From positions 3,726,144 through 3,790,143 of the forward strand of contig NZ_CP078143.1 of assembly GCF_019891395.1 (NCBI RefSeq): a stretch of 64,000 bases of DNA, read 5' to 3'. The stretch is from Nitratireductor kimnyeongensis (GTDB lineage Bacteria; Pseudomonadota; Alphaproteobacteria; Rhizobiales; Rhizobiaceae). The translations under genes were made by a program, and so were the position numbers. The notes beneath the pieces are model-generated. The model searched no databases. It saw only the letters and a program-made list of their open reading frames with translations, and was not told where the DNA came from. Shown here one piece after another: positions 20,288-28,754 of the stretch. Each line of letters opens with the position of its first letter. Positions within the stretch are counted from its first letter, which is position 1.

Positions 20288-21697
20288 ATGACCACTGCAC
20301 AAGACATCATGAAGCAGATCAAAGAAAACGACGTGAAGTTTGTCGATCTGCGCTTCACGGATCCCAAAGGCAAGCTGCAGCACGTCACCATGGATGTCTC
20401 CGCCGTGGACGAGGACATGTTCGCGGACGGCGTAATGTTCGACGGCTCGTCGATCGCCGGCTGGAAAGCCATCAACGAATCCGACATGGTTCTGATGCCG
20501 GAGACCGATACGGCTCACATGGATCCGTTCTTCGCCCAGTCGACCATGGCGATCTTCTGCGACATTCTCGATCCGATCTCTGGCGAGGCTTACAATCGCG
20601 ACCCGCGCGGCACGGCAAAGAAGGCGGAAGCCTTTCTGAAGGCCGAAGGCATTGGCGACACCGTCTATGTCGGCCCGGAGCCGGAGTTCTTCATCTTCGA
20701 CGACGTGAAGTATAAGGCCGACCCCTACAACACGGGTTTCAAACTCGATTCCAGCGAATTGCCGTCCAATGACGATGCGGAATATGAAACCGGAAACCTC
20801 GGTCACCGCCCGCGCGTAAAGGGTGGTTATTTCCCGGTTCCGCCGATCGATTCGGCACAGGACATGCGCTCGGAAATGCTGACGGTTCTCACCGAGATGG
20901 GCGTCATCGTCGAGAAGCATCACCACGAGGTTGGGGCGGCGCAGCACGAGCTGGGTATCAAGTTCGAAACGTTGCTGAAGAGCGCCGACAGCGTTCAGAA
21001 GTTCAAATACGGCGTCCATCAGGTTGCCAATGCCTATGGCAAGACAGCCACCTTCATGCCGAAGCCGATCTATGGCGACAACGGCTCTGGCATGCATGTG
21101 CACCAGTCGATCTGGAAGGACGGCAAGCCGACCTTCGCGGGCAATGAATATGCAGGCCTTTCGGAAAACTGCCTGTTCTATATCGGCGGTATCATCAAGC
21201 ACGCCAAGGCGATCAACGCATTCACCAACCCGATCACCAACTCCTACAAGCGTCTGGTGCCGGGCTTCGAGGCTCCGGTGCTGCTTGCCTACTCGGCACG
21301 CAACCGCTCCGCGTCCTGCCGTATTCCTTTCGGTTCCTCGCCGAAAGCCAAGCGCGTCGAGGTCCGCTTTCCCGATCCGGGCGCAAACCCGTACCTCGCC
21401 TTTGCCGCTATGCTGATGGCAGGCCTTGACGGCATCAAGAACAAGATCCACCCGGGCCAGGCAATGGACAAGGACCTCTATGACCTGCCGCCGAAGGAGC
21501 TCAAGAAAGTGCCGACCGTCTGTGGCTCGCTCCGTGAAGCGTTGATGAGCCTCGACAAGGACCGCGGCTTCCTGAAAGCGGGCGGCGTGTTCGACGATGA
21601 CCAGATCGACGCCTATATCGAGCTGAAGATGGCGGAAGTGCTGCGCTACGAAATGACGCCGCATCCCGTCGAGTTCGAGATGTACTACTCAGTCTAA
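20288..21697 (+). CDS. glnA: Glutamine synthetase type I
   Basis: Makes glutamine from glutamate, ammonia and ATP; 469 residues forming a dodecamer. Seen: [19 protein letters not shown], the metal-binding EPEFFIFD segment, [10 protein letters not shown], the [17 protein letters not shown] latch and the adenylylation loop KDLYDLPP whose Tyr is the GlnE target. AGGAAGG lies upstream of the ATG. Downstream hairpin terminator. Regulated transcriptionally via the sigma-54 promoters ahead of glnB and post-translationally by PII. Confidence 0.98.
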   Translation: MTTAQDIMKQIKENDVKFVDLRFTDPKGKLQHVTMDVSAVDEDMFADGVMFDGSSIAGWKAINESDMVLMPETDTAHMDPFFAQSTMAIFCDILDPISGEAYNRDPRGTAKKAEAFLKAEGIGDTVYVGPEPEFFIFDDVKYKADPYNTGFKLDSSELPSNDDAEYETGNLGHRPRVKGGYFPVPPIDSAQDMRSEMLTVLTEMGVIVEKHHHEVGAAQHELGIKFETLLKSADSVQKFKYGVHQVANAYGKTATFMPKPIYGDNGSGMHVHQSIWKDGKPTFAGNEYAGLSENCLFYIGGIIKHAKAINAFTNPITNSYKRLVPGFEAPVLLAYSARNRSASCRIPFGSSPKAKRVEVRFPDPGANPYLAFAAMLMAGLDGIKNKIHPGQAMDKDLYDLPPKELKKVPTVCGSLREALMSLDKDRGFLKAGGVFDDDQIDAYIELKMAEVLRYEMTPHPVEFEMYYSV

Positions 21698-21721
21698 ATC
21701 GCTCCTCCCAAGGCGATTGCG

Positions 21722-21750
21722 GGGCCCCGTCCACGGACGGGGCCCTTTCT
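21722..21750 (+). terminator. Rho-independent terminator after glnA
   Basis: GGGCCCCGTCC (21722-21732) pairs perfectly with GGACGGGGCCC (21735-21745), followed by TTTCTTG. Begins 24 bp after the glnA stop. The convergent gene at 21754 ends just beyond, so the hairpin may stop both transcripts. Confidence 0.8.
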
Positions 21751-21753
21751 TGT

Positions 21754-22416
21754 TCAGCTTCCGGTGGGCTGATTTCGCCAAGCCTTCGCCAGTGCTGTCA
21801 GATCCGCGCGTTCACGAAACGCCCGCGTGACCTCTGAGAAAGCGAACCGGATCGAATTTTCGACAATCTCCCTGTCGTGACGCTTCAACTGGTCGGCGAT
21901 GGGCGCCCATTTGAAGAGCGCTTTTGGGCTTTGGGAAAACGTGTCCCCGTCGACCGCGGCATTGTTCCAATGAACCTCGGCGATGCGCGCTTCGAAGGCG
22001 TCGCGCCATTGGTTCACGGTCTCAGGTTCAGGCAAAGCCTGATGGTGATGATCAAGCCCAAATTCGTGGCAATGGCGTGCAAGCGCCCTCGCCTCGTCCG
22101 TTTCGAAACCAGCTGCCGCTGCCACTTTCGACACCGTATGGATGACGAGGTCGGAAAGACATGCGGCAAAGACATGGACTTTCGCCACGTTGATGGACTG
22201 GATGAAGACTTCATCCTCGAACATGGAGGGGTAACGCGTGCCCATGCGTGCCTTCAGGTATCCGTAAAGCTTTTTCTGAGCGACGAACGAGGAGCGCGTG
22301 GCGTTGAAAGTGCAAAGCGCCTCCACCGTATTGATTGGCGCGTTGTCACGCCTGAAGGTGAGCCTAGCCGCGGCTTCTCGCAGATAGGCCATCCCCCTGG
22401 TCCAGGCAATTCCCAT
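21754..22416 (-). CDS. Conserved-looking protein of unknown function
   Basis: 220 residues, not recognised with confidence. From the chosen ATG at 22416 it reads MGIAWTRGMAYLREAAARL. AGGAGG sits nine bases upstream of that ATG; another ATG three codons earlier abuts the AGGAGG and cannot use it. The protein is mostly helical and soluble with no signal peptide. Features are FVAQKKLYGYLKARMGTRYP, a conserved-looking NVAKVHVFAACLSDL helix, and a His-rich stretch HCHEFGLDHHHQALPEP. Lies between glnA (convergent) and the symporter genes (divergent). It is single in context and no role can be read from the neighbours. Confidence 0.7.
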   Translation of the reverse strand: MGIAWTRGMAYLREAAARLTFRRDNAPINTVEALCTFNATRSSFVAQKKLYGYLKARMGTRYPSMFEDEVFIQSINVAKVHVFAACLSDLVIHTVSKVAAAAGFETDEARALARHCHEFGLDHHHQALPEPETVNQWRDAFEARIAEVHWNNAAVDGDTFSQSPKALFKWAPIADQLKRHDREIVENSIRFAFSEVTRAFRERADLTALAKAWRNQPTGS

Positions 22417-22572
22417 AAGACACATCCTCCTGTCATACGACCAATGTCTCGATTTTCATTGCTCAGAAGATGCCCAATGCTTGAGACATGCCATTGTGAT
22501 TCCTAATCCACAGAACCGCAATGGCGGCAGTTAACGACTTTCGTCGCTGACGTTTTTAGGGAGGAGGACACC

Positions 22573-22842
22573 ATGTCCGCTAATGACGCAGGTGATGTGA
22601 GGGATCGTTACTGGGCCAAAACCAGGAACCTGACAATCGTGGTTCTGGCCCTGTGGGCTTTCTTCTCACTTGTCGTTCCAGCAATGGTTTCGACACTCAA
22701 TCAATTCACGTTTCTTGGCTTCCCCTTCGGCTTTTACATGATCGCCCAAGGTTCGCTGATCGCTTTTGTTGTCATCATCTGGGTGCAGAACTGGCGCCAA
22801 GATGCCATCGACGACGAGTTCGGCTTTGGCGAAGAAGAATAG
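22573..22842 (+). CDS. Small subunit of Na+/solute symporter (DUF4212)
   Basis: 89 residues with two transmembrane helices (VVLALWAFFSLVVPAMV and FGFYMIAQGSLIAFVVIIWVQNW) and the RYWAKTRNL start typical of DUF4212. GGGAGGAGG lies ahead of the ATG. The family always precedes a large VC_2705-type symporter, here 12 bp downstream; the pair probably forms one transporter. The acidic C-terminus (DDEFGFGEEE) is cytoplasmic. Confidence 0.9.
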   Translation: MSANDAGDVRDRYWAKTRNLTIVVLALWAFFSLVVPAMVSTLNQFTFLGFPFGFYMIAQGSLIAFVVIIWVQNWRQDAIDDEFGFGEEE

Positions 22843-22854
22843 GGAGGAACCGGT

Positions 22855-24666
22855 ATGGCTTTGATTCAAGGACGGTTCATCGACAATATCGGCCGGGTAT
22901 ACGCGATATACACCGGTGGGTTCCTTGCCTTCATCCTGCTGATGGCGGTTCTGGAGCAATTAGGTGTGGGGGCCGACACGATCGGAATCCTGTTCGTCGC
23001 CTTCACCATCGCGATCTACGCCCTTATCGGCTGGCTTTCGCGCACCATGGAAGTGGACGCCTATTATGTAGCCGGGCGGCAGGTTCCTGCCGTTTACAAC
23101 GGCATGGCGACCGCAGCCGACTGGATGTCCGGCGCATCGTTTGTCGCGCTTGCCGGTGGCGTCTATTTCGGCGGTTATGGCTATATGGCCTTCATCGTCG
23201 GCTGGACCGGCGGCTATGTGCTCGTCAACTCTCTGATGGCGCCATATCTGCGCAAGTTCGGCTGTTACACTGTGCCCGACTTCATCGGCACCCGGTACGG
23301 CGGCAATCTCGCCCGCCTCTGCGCCGTGATCGTCCTGGTCGTGGCGTCGTTCACCTATGTGACAGCGCAGATCAACGCCACAGGCACCATCGCAGCACGC
23401 GCGCTTCACATCCCGTTCTCCTATGGTGTCTGGTTCGGCCTTCTGGGCATCCTGCTATGTTCCATGCTGGGTGGCATGCGGGCCGTCACATGGACACAGG
23501 TGGCACAATACATCGTGCTGATCATCGCCTATCTCGTTCCCGTGATATGGATGTCGAATGCTCAGGGCTTTGGGATAATCCCGCACTTCACCTATGGCGA
23601 AGCGGCTGCAAACATGGCGAATTTCGAGGCTCAGTACGGTCTGAACCCGCCAGCCGAAGCCATTCCAGGTTTATCGGTGCTGACCACACCGCATACGGGT
23701 CCGGTGGGTGATTATGCGGAATGGAAATTCATCACGCTTGCCCTTTGCATGATGTGCGGCACGGCTTCCCTGCCCCACATTCTCATGCGTTACTTCACCA
23801 CACCGACCGTTCGGTCGGCGCGCAAATCCGTGGCCTGGTCGCTGCTGTTCATCTTCCTTCTGTATTTTACGGCACCGGCTCTGGCGACACTCACAAAGCT
23901 GCAGCTTCTTGATCCGAATCTGCCCACCGCCATTATCGGCAAGCCTTTCGAGGAAGTGGCGTCGCTGGCATGGATCCAGAACTGGTCAAGCGTCGGCTTT
24001 CTTGCGATTGCCGACCAGAACGCCGATGGCATATTGCAACTGAACGAGTTCTTCATGCGGCCTGACATCGTCGTTCTGGCAACCCCGGAGATCGCTGGAC
24101 TTCCCTATGTGATTTCCGGACTGGTTGCCGCCGGCGGAATGGCCGCGGCCATGTCGACTGCGGACGGTCTGCTCCTGGCAATAGCCAACGCACTCAGCCA
24201 CGATCTATACTACAAGATCATCGATCCGAAGGCTGATACGGCGGTTCGACTCATCGTGGCCCGCATTCTGCTTCTGGGCATCGGCGCTCTCGGGGCGTTG
24301 ATTGCTTCCCTGCAGCTTACGGGCATTTTGGGCGCGGTTGCCTGGGCCTTCTGCTTCGCCTGTTCGGGTCTTTTCTTCCCGCTCGCCCTCGGCGTGTGGT
24401 GGAAACGGGCAAACAGGCCGGGGGCAATCGCCGGCATGGCGGCAGGCTTCACGGCCGGCAGCCTCTATCTCTACTACGTCTACACTGGTGGCACGCCATG
24501 GTTCGGCCTTGACCATCTGCGCTTCGGCATTGTGGGAATGGCTGTCAGCCTGGTCTCGATGGTGGTCGTCACACTGCTGACGCCAGCTCCGGACGAGGAG
24601 ATCCAGCGCATGGTAGAGGAGACTCGTGTGCCAACCGGTCCCGCCATTCTTTCAGACAAGCACTGA
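22855..24666 (+). CDS. Sodium:solute symporter, VC_2705 family (ActP-like)
   Basis: 603-residue member of the sodium:solute symporter family, 13-14 predicted membrane helices, likely importing a short monocarboxylate such as acetate. Substrate is inferred only from relatedness to ActP. The signature YYVAGRQVPAVYNGMATAADWMSGASF lies near residue 65-95, and GLVAAGGMAAAMSTADGLLLAIANALSHDLY near 425-455. A hydrophilic loop at residues 387-398 reads DQNADGILQLNE, an EF-hand-like calcium-binding loop. GGGAGG is upstream. Forms a two-gene transporter with the DUF4212 subunit. Confidence 0.92.
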   Translation: MALIQGRFIDNIGRVYAIYTGGFLAFILLMAVLEQLGVGADTIGILFVAFTIAIYALIGWLSRTMEVDAYYVAGRQVPAVYNGMATAADWMSGASFVALAGGVYFGGYGYMAFIVGWTGGYVLVNSLMAPYLRKFGCYTVPDFIGTRYGGNLARLCAVIVLVVASFTYVTAQINATGTIAARALHIPFSYGVWFGLLGILLCSMLGGMRAVTWTQVAQYIVLIIAYLVPVIWMSNAQGFGIIPHFTYGEAAANMANFEAQYGLNPPAEAIPGLSVLTTPHTGPVGDYAEWKFITLALCMMCGTASLPHILMRYFTTPTVRSARKSVAWSLLFIFLLYFTAPALATLTKLQLLDPNLPTAIIGKPFEEVASLAWIQNWSSVGFLAIADQNADGILQLNEFFMRPDIVVLATPEIAGLPYVISGLVAAGGMAAAMSTADGLLLAIANALSHDLYYKIIDPKADTAVRLIVARILLLGIGALGALIASLQLTGILGAVAWAFCFACSGLFFPLALGVWWKRANRPGAIAGMAAGFTAGSLYLYYVYTGGTPWFGLDHLRFGIVGMAVSLVSMVVVTLLTPAPDEEIQRMVEETRVPTGPAILSDKH

Positions 24667-24687
24667 TCACGCTAAGATCTGAGAAAT

Positions 24688-24709
24688 GGGGGCGGGGCAA
24701 CCCGCCCCC
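24688..24709 (+). other. Stem-loop after the symporter gene
   Basis: GGGGGCGGG (24688-24696) and CCCGCCCCC (24701-24709) with a GCAA tetraloop, 22 bp after the symporter stop. There is no T-run after it, so it is a weak terminator at best. It could set the ratio of symporter to downstream YggT-like mRNA, or protect the upstream message. Confidence 0.6.
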
Positions 24710-24733
24710 TCATCATGTCGGGAGAAAAACTAC

Positions 24734-25096
24734 ATGCAGGGAACGATGGCTGCATTTCCAATCTGGGTTCTGGCGCTCGACTACATTCTCGGCGTTATCA
24801 TGTGGACGCTGATCGGACGCGCGGCCATGAGCATATTCCTGCCGGAGGATTCCAGTTTCTTCTTCATGCGCTTTTTCGTACGCGTCACGAACCCGATCCT
24901 GAAACTCTTCCGCCCCGTCACGCCAGGCTTTCTGCTTGAGCCGCTGGTGCCGGTCTATGTCGCCTGGTTCTTCTTCATGATCCGCTTCTACCTGATGCCC
25001 TGGCTGCTCGGTTATTCGGTCATGGGCATGCTGTCGTTTCCGCTGGAAAGCGAGATCGCCGGCGTCCTCTATCAGATGCTGGGTGGCCGCAATTGA
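24734..25096 (+). CDS. YggT-like integral membrane protein
   Basis: 120 residues from ATG 24734, which has GGGAG upstream. Two to three hydrophobic segments (ALDYILGVIMWTLIGRAAMSIFL, VPVYVAWFFFMIRFYLMPWLL) and the RVTNPILKLFRPVTP motif characteristic of YggT relatives. Function of the family is poorly known; some members affect cell shape or ion homeostasis. Same direction as the symporter genes, 67 bp downstream, separated by a GC-rich hairpin. Confidence 0.8.
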   Translation: MQGTMAAFPIWVLALDYILGVIMWTLIGRAAMSIFLPEDSSFFFMRFFVRVTNPILKLFRPVTPGFLLEPLVPVYVAWFFFMIRFYLMPWLLGYSVMGMLSFPLESEIAGVLYQMLGGRN

Positions 25097-25126
25097 GACC
25101 ACAGCAGGGAGCGGCCTTGCCGCAAT

Positions 25127-25918
25127 TCAATCAAGTGCTGCCAGCAGAGCGGCAGCCGCCATCATGTCACGTTCGCGGAACGCGCGCCGCGTTGCAGCCT
25201 CGCTGTCCTCGCCCCAGAGTGATATATTCCAGTCCTCATCCACATGCGCTGCCTTCCATGCCGCCGCAGGGACAAGTGCCTTCGCCTCGACGGCCAATGC
25301 CAGCAGGGTCGACCCCATCAATGTTGTCATGACATGCAAGGCAGCCAGGCGGTAGGGCTCGTTCTTCTGGCGTAGATACATGTTCACCGCGGCAATGGCT
25401 TCACGCGGCTGCTCCACATGAATCACGCCCTCGGCAAGAACAAAATGCGCGCCGATGTGCTGTTGCGCCCAATCCAGAACCGGGTCCCAAGCTTCGGCCT
25501 GCAACGCCACGAGGCGTTCGGGAGACGGCGCGCGGTAACAGACCAAGTCGCCTGTCGCATAGCGCAGCACATCTTCCAGCACCGCCTGGGAATGAACGGC
25601 AACACCGTCAACCGCCGTATTGACGAGCCGCGTCACCGGCATGGTTGCCGGGTCGATATACTCGCCCTGCGCATCATACTCACCGGCAACAAGAAGAGCC
25701 GCTGCCTCATTGGGAAGAACAACGGGACTTGCTCCCGGCGTGCGAACAGGCTTTCCGTCCAGATGAACGCTAAAACCGCCCTCCTCGCCTGAGGCTACAG
25801 TCACGTCGTTGTAAAAACGCTTCGGCAAGGGCTTTTTGATGGCGCTTTGCGCGCGTCGAACGGGATCAAGCTCCGCCGGGGTCTTTCCGTTTTCCAGATC
25901 GTTCAAAAGGTCACGCAT
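25127..25918 (-). CDS. ATP12-family F1-ATPase assembly chaperone
   Basis: 263 residues. The KRFYNDVTVASGEEGGFSVHLDGKPVRTP start and the PVTRLVNTAVDGV and RYATGDLVCYRAPSPERLVALQ motifs are those of ATP12 proteins, which help assemble the alpha subunit of F1-ATPase. Alphaproteobacteria share this family with mitochondria. Sits downstream of the pseudouridine synthase (59-bp gap), same direction, convergent with the YggT-like gene. Confidence 0.92.
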   Translation of the reverse strand: MRDLLNDLENGKTPAELDPVRRAQSAIKKPLPKRFYNDVTVASGEEGGFSVHLDGKPVRTPGASPVVLPNEAAALLVAGEYDAQGEYIDPATMPVTRLVNTAVDGVAVHSQAVLEDVLRYATGDLVCYRAPSPERLVALQAEAWDPVLDWAQQHIGAHFVLAEGVIHVEQPREAIAAVNMYLRQKNEPYRLAALHVMTTLMGSTLLALAVEAKALVPAAAWKAAHVDEDWNISLWGEDSEAATRRAFRERDMMAAAALLAALD

Positions 25919-25977
25919 GGGACTACATATGGTTCAAGATTTCGATTTTGCGATACTGCGCCGCCGGCACGGCTCCA

Positions 25978-26967
25978 TTATCCCGAGATGGGCTCTGCTG
26001 AGGCCTCGTCGAACCCGAGCAGGTTCCAGCTTTGCCGCATATGGGGTGGCAATGGCGCGGTTACATCGATCTTTCCGCCATTGGGATGCGGGATCACGAT
26101 GCGGCGCGCATGCAGATGCAGGCGTTTTTGAATCCCGCCTGGAAACTCCCAGTTCTGATCAGCTTCGAAATATTTCGGGTCGCCGATAATCGGACAACCG
26201 ATATAGGCGGCGTGCACACGAAGCTGGTGGGTGCGCCCGGTATAGGGTTCCATTTCGAGCCAGGACAGCGCGGAACCGGCCCGTTCCACAATCCGGTAGT
26301 TCGAGACGGCATGATCGGAATCCGGCTCGCCATGTTTGACCACCCGCATGCGGTCTCCATCAGGTGTCTGTTCCTTGGCCAACCAGGTGGAGATGCGCGC
26401 CTCGTCCCTGTTGGGCACACCCTTCACGAGTGCCCAATAGGTCTTTTTCGTGTCGCGGGCGCGAAAGGCTTCGGCGAGCCGCATAGCCGCCTGGCGGGTG
26501 CGTGCCACCACGAGGACGCCCGATGTGTCGCGGTCGAGTCGATGGACCAGGCGCGGCTTTTCGCCCTTCTTGTTGCGCAGCGCTTCCAGCATGCCGTCCA
26601 CGTGACGATTCACGCCCGACCCACCCTGCACGGCAAGGCCGGCCGGCTTGTTGAAGACGAAAACTTTCGGGTCTTCGTAAAGCAGCATCTGCGACAGCGC
26701 CTCACCATCGCCCGTGTTGCGCAGGCTGTGTGCCGTGGCCTGACCGTCGCCCTTGCGATCAACGTCAAGCGGTGGCACGCGCACCACCTGCCCAGGCTCA
26801 AGGCGCGTATCGGCCTTGGCTCGACTGCCGCTCACGCGGATCTGACCGGAGCGTAGAAGCTTTTGCAGATGACCAAAGCCCAAGCCCGGAAAATGTGCCT
26901 TGAACCAACGGTCGAGCCGCATTCCGCTCTCGTCCTTGTCCACTTCGATCTGCTGTACGCCAGCCAT
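25978..26967 (-). CDS. RluA-family 23S rRNA pseudouridine synthase (RluC-like)
   Basis: 329 residues: an N-terminal S4 RNA-binding domain (MRLDRWFKAHFPGLGFGHLQKLLRSGQIRV) then the catalytic domain with LVHRLDRDTSGVLVVAR carrying the essential Asp, and YTGRTHQLRVH. Converts uridine to pseudouridine in 23S rRNA. The exact target (RluC or RluD type) is not fixed by sequence reading; S4 plus this spacing suggests RluC. Lies next to the ATP12 chaperone and crcB, as in many Hyphomicrobiales. Confidence 0.9.
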   Translation of the reverse strand: MAGVQQIEVDKDESGMRLDRWFKAHFPGLGFGHLQKLLRSGQIRVSGSRAKADTRLEPGQVVRVPPLDVDRKGDGQATAHSLRNTGDGEALSQMLLYEDPKVFVFNKPAGLAVQGGSGVNRHVDGMLEALRNKKGEKPRLVHRLDRDTSGVLVVARTRQAAMRLAEAFRARDTKKTYWALVKGVPNRDEARISTWLAKEQTPDGDRMRVVKHGEPDSDHAVSNYRIVERAGSALSWLEMEPYTGRTHQLRVHAAYIGCPIIGDPKYFEADQNWEFPGGIQKRLHLHARRIVIPHPNGGKIDVTAPLPPHMRQSWNLLGFDEASAEPISG

Positions 26968-26993
26968 TTCAACTATCCATTAATTTCATCGGC

Positions 26994-27371
26994 TCAGGCG
27001 AAATGCCGAACCAGGTAGAGGCCGGCGAAAAGCGCGGCAATGGCGCCGCAGACGCTGACAAACACATAAGACGCGGCCAGAAAGCCTTCACCCCGCTCCC
27101 ACAAGACCGCGACGTCAAGCGAGAAGGCCGAAAACGTCGTGAACCCGCCAAGCAGTCCAGTCGCCATGAACAACCGCAATTCAGAGGAAGCCCCTGCACG
27201 CCGTGCAAGCCATTCAACAAACGCGCCCATCACGAACGAGCCCACCAAATTGACTGTCAGCGTTCCCCAAGGAAAGGCAAGCCCAAGCAGCCGCATGGCG
27301 GCCAGCCCGGTCAGATGTCTCAGGCTTGCGCCGATTGCCCCGCCGGCAGCAACGATCAGCAGATGGTTCAT
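26994..27371 (-). CDS. crcB: Fluoride ion channel CrcB/Fluc
   Basis: 125 residues, four membrane helices; exports fluoride as an antiparallel dimer. Signature motifs GGAIGASLRHLTG, GTLTVNLVGSFVMG and GLLGGFTTFSAFSLD with the central TTFS sodium/fluoride site. ATG 27371 matches the family start; an in-frame start nine codons upstream is not supported. No fluoride riboswitch fold is seen in the 46 bp upstream. Gap to MgsA/RarA gene is short, so it may be cotranscribed with it. Confidence 0.94.
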   Translation of the reverse strand: MNHLLIVAAGGAIGASLRHLTGLAAMRLLGLAFPWGTLTVNLVGSFVMGAFVEWLARRAGASSELRLFMATGLLGGFTTFSAFSLDVAVLWERGEGFLAASYVFVSVCGAIAALFAGLYLVRHFA

Positions 27372-27417
27372 GGCGCTCTTTTCGCAGAAGCTGCGCAAAA
27401 ATCAACAAGCGTTGACA

Positions 27418-28731
27418 CTATGGTTCCCCCCGCTCCTTGCGCAGCCGTGACCAATAGTCGAGCCGTTTGCGGATCTCACGCTCGAAACCGCGCTCTGGCG
27501 GGTCGTAATAGCGCTTGCGCCCCATCTCTTCAGGAAAGTAGTTTTGCCCGGAGAACGCATCCGGCTGGTCGTGATCATAGGCATAACCGGCACCGTACCC
27601 CGTTTCCTTCATGAGCTTGGTTGGGGCGTTGAGGATATGCTTGGGCGGAAGAAGTGAACCGTTGGCCTTCGCGTCGGCGAAAGCCTTCTTGAACGCTGTG
27701 TAGACACCATTCGATTTCGGTGCCGTCGCCAGATAGACACATGCCTGCGCCAAAGCAAGCTCACCTTCTGGCGATCCGAGATACTCATAGGCGTCCTTTG
27801 CAGCATTGGCGATGACAAGAGCCTGCGGATCGGCAAGACCAATGTCTTCCACCGCCATACGCACAAGTCTGCGGCCGATATAAAGCGGAGTTTCTCCCGC
27901 ATCGAACATGCGGCAGAGATAATAGAGCGCCGCGTCCGGATCGGAGCCACGCACAGACTTGTGCAGGGCCGAAATCAGGTTGTAGTGCCCGTCCTGCCCC
28001 TTGTCGTAGACGGGAGCACGGCGCTGGGCGACACGTTGCAGCGCCTCTGCATCGAACACCTCGCCTTCACGCGCCGCACGCCAGACCTCTTCGGCAAGGG
28101 TAAGCGAAGCGCGTCCATCGCCATCGGCCATGCGCACCAGAACCGCACGCGCCTCTTCGTCAAGCGGAAGAGGCTTTTCTTCGAGCGCCTCGGCGCGTTC
28201 GAGCAGGCGCGAAAGGCTCTCCGGCCCAAGCGTATTGAAATTCAGCACACGGGCGCGAGACAAAAGAGCAGCATTGAGTTCGAATGACGGGTTTTCGGTT
28301 GTCGCCCCGACAAGCACGACAGTGCCATCCTCCATCACGGGGAGAAAGGAATCCTGCTGCGAGCGGTTGAAGCGATGGATTTCGTCGACGAATAGAAGCG
28401 TCTGCCGCCCTTGGTTGCGCCTGAGACGGGCCGTCTCAAAGACTTTCTTCAAGTCGGAAACGCCTGAAAAAATTGCCGAAATCTGCTCGAATGCAAGGTC
28501 CGTTTCGCCGGCAAGAAGCCTGGCGACCGTGGTCTTGCCCGTACCCGGCGGGCCCCAGAAAATGAGTGACCCCAACGAACGGCTCGCGATCATTCTGGTG
28601 AGAACACCGTCAGGGCCGGTCAAATGCTCTTGCCCTACCACCGCTTCGAGCTTTTGCGGGCGCAGACGATCAGCCAAGGGTCGGCTGACGCGCGCGCCAC
28701 CTTCATCGGGACTAGAAAAGAGATCACTCAT
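27418..28731 (-). CDS. rarA: Replication-associated recombination protein A (AAA+ ATPase)
   Basis: 437-residue MgsA/RarA (WRNIP1) family clamp-loader-like AAA+ ATPase working at stalled replication forks. Walker A GPPGTGKTTVARLLAG, Walker B LLFVDEIHRFNRSQQDSFL, sensor 1 VGATTENPSFELNAALLSRARV, and the C-terminal HKSVRGSDPDAALYYLCRM and PPKHILNAPTKLMKETGYG motifs. Starts 23 bp after the DegP-type protease stop, so the two are likely cotranscribed. Confidence 0.96.
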   Translation of the reverse strand: MSDLFSSPDEGGARVSRPLADRLRPQKLEAVVGQEHLTGPDGVLTRMIASRSLGSLIFWGPPGTGKTTVARLLAGETDLAFEQISAIFSGVSDLKKVFETARLRRNQGRQTLLFVDEIHRFNRSQQDSFLPVMEDGTVVLVGATTENPSFELNAALLSRARVLNFNTLGPESLSRLLERAEALEEKPLPLDEEARAVLVRMADGDGRASLTLAEEVWRAAREGEVFDAEALQRVAQRRAPVYDKGQDGHYNLISALHKSVRGSDPDAALYYLCRMFDAGETPLYIGRRLVRMAVEDIGLADPQALVIANAAKDAYEYLGSPEGELALAQACVYLATAPKSNGVYTAFKKAFADAKANGSLLPPKHILNAPTKLMKETGYGAGYAYDHDQPDAFSGQNYFPEEMGRKRYYDPPERGFEREIRKRLDYWSRLRKERGEP

Positions 28732-28754
28732 CGGTCATTCATCGAACAGGCACG

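Noticed and set aside
20255-21664. A 469-codon minus-strand open frame exactly opposite glnA
   Set aside because: Same length as glnA and antisense to it; composition is typical of a shadow frame.
27372-27417. Fluoride riboswitch upstream of crcB
   Set aside because: Only 46 bp available and no fitting fold or conserved segment.
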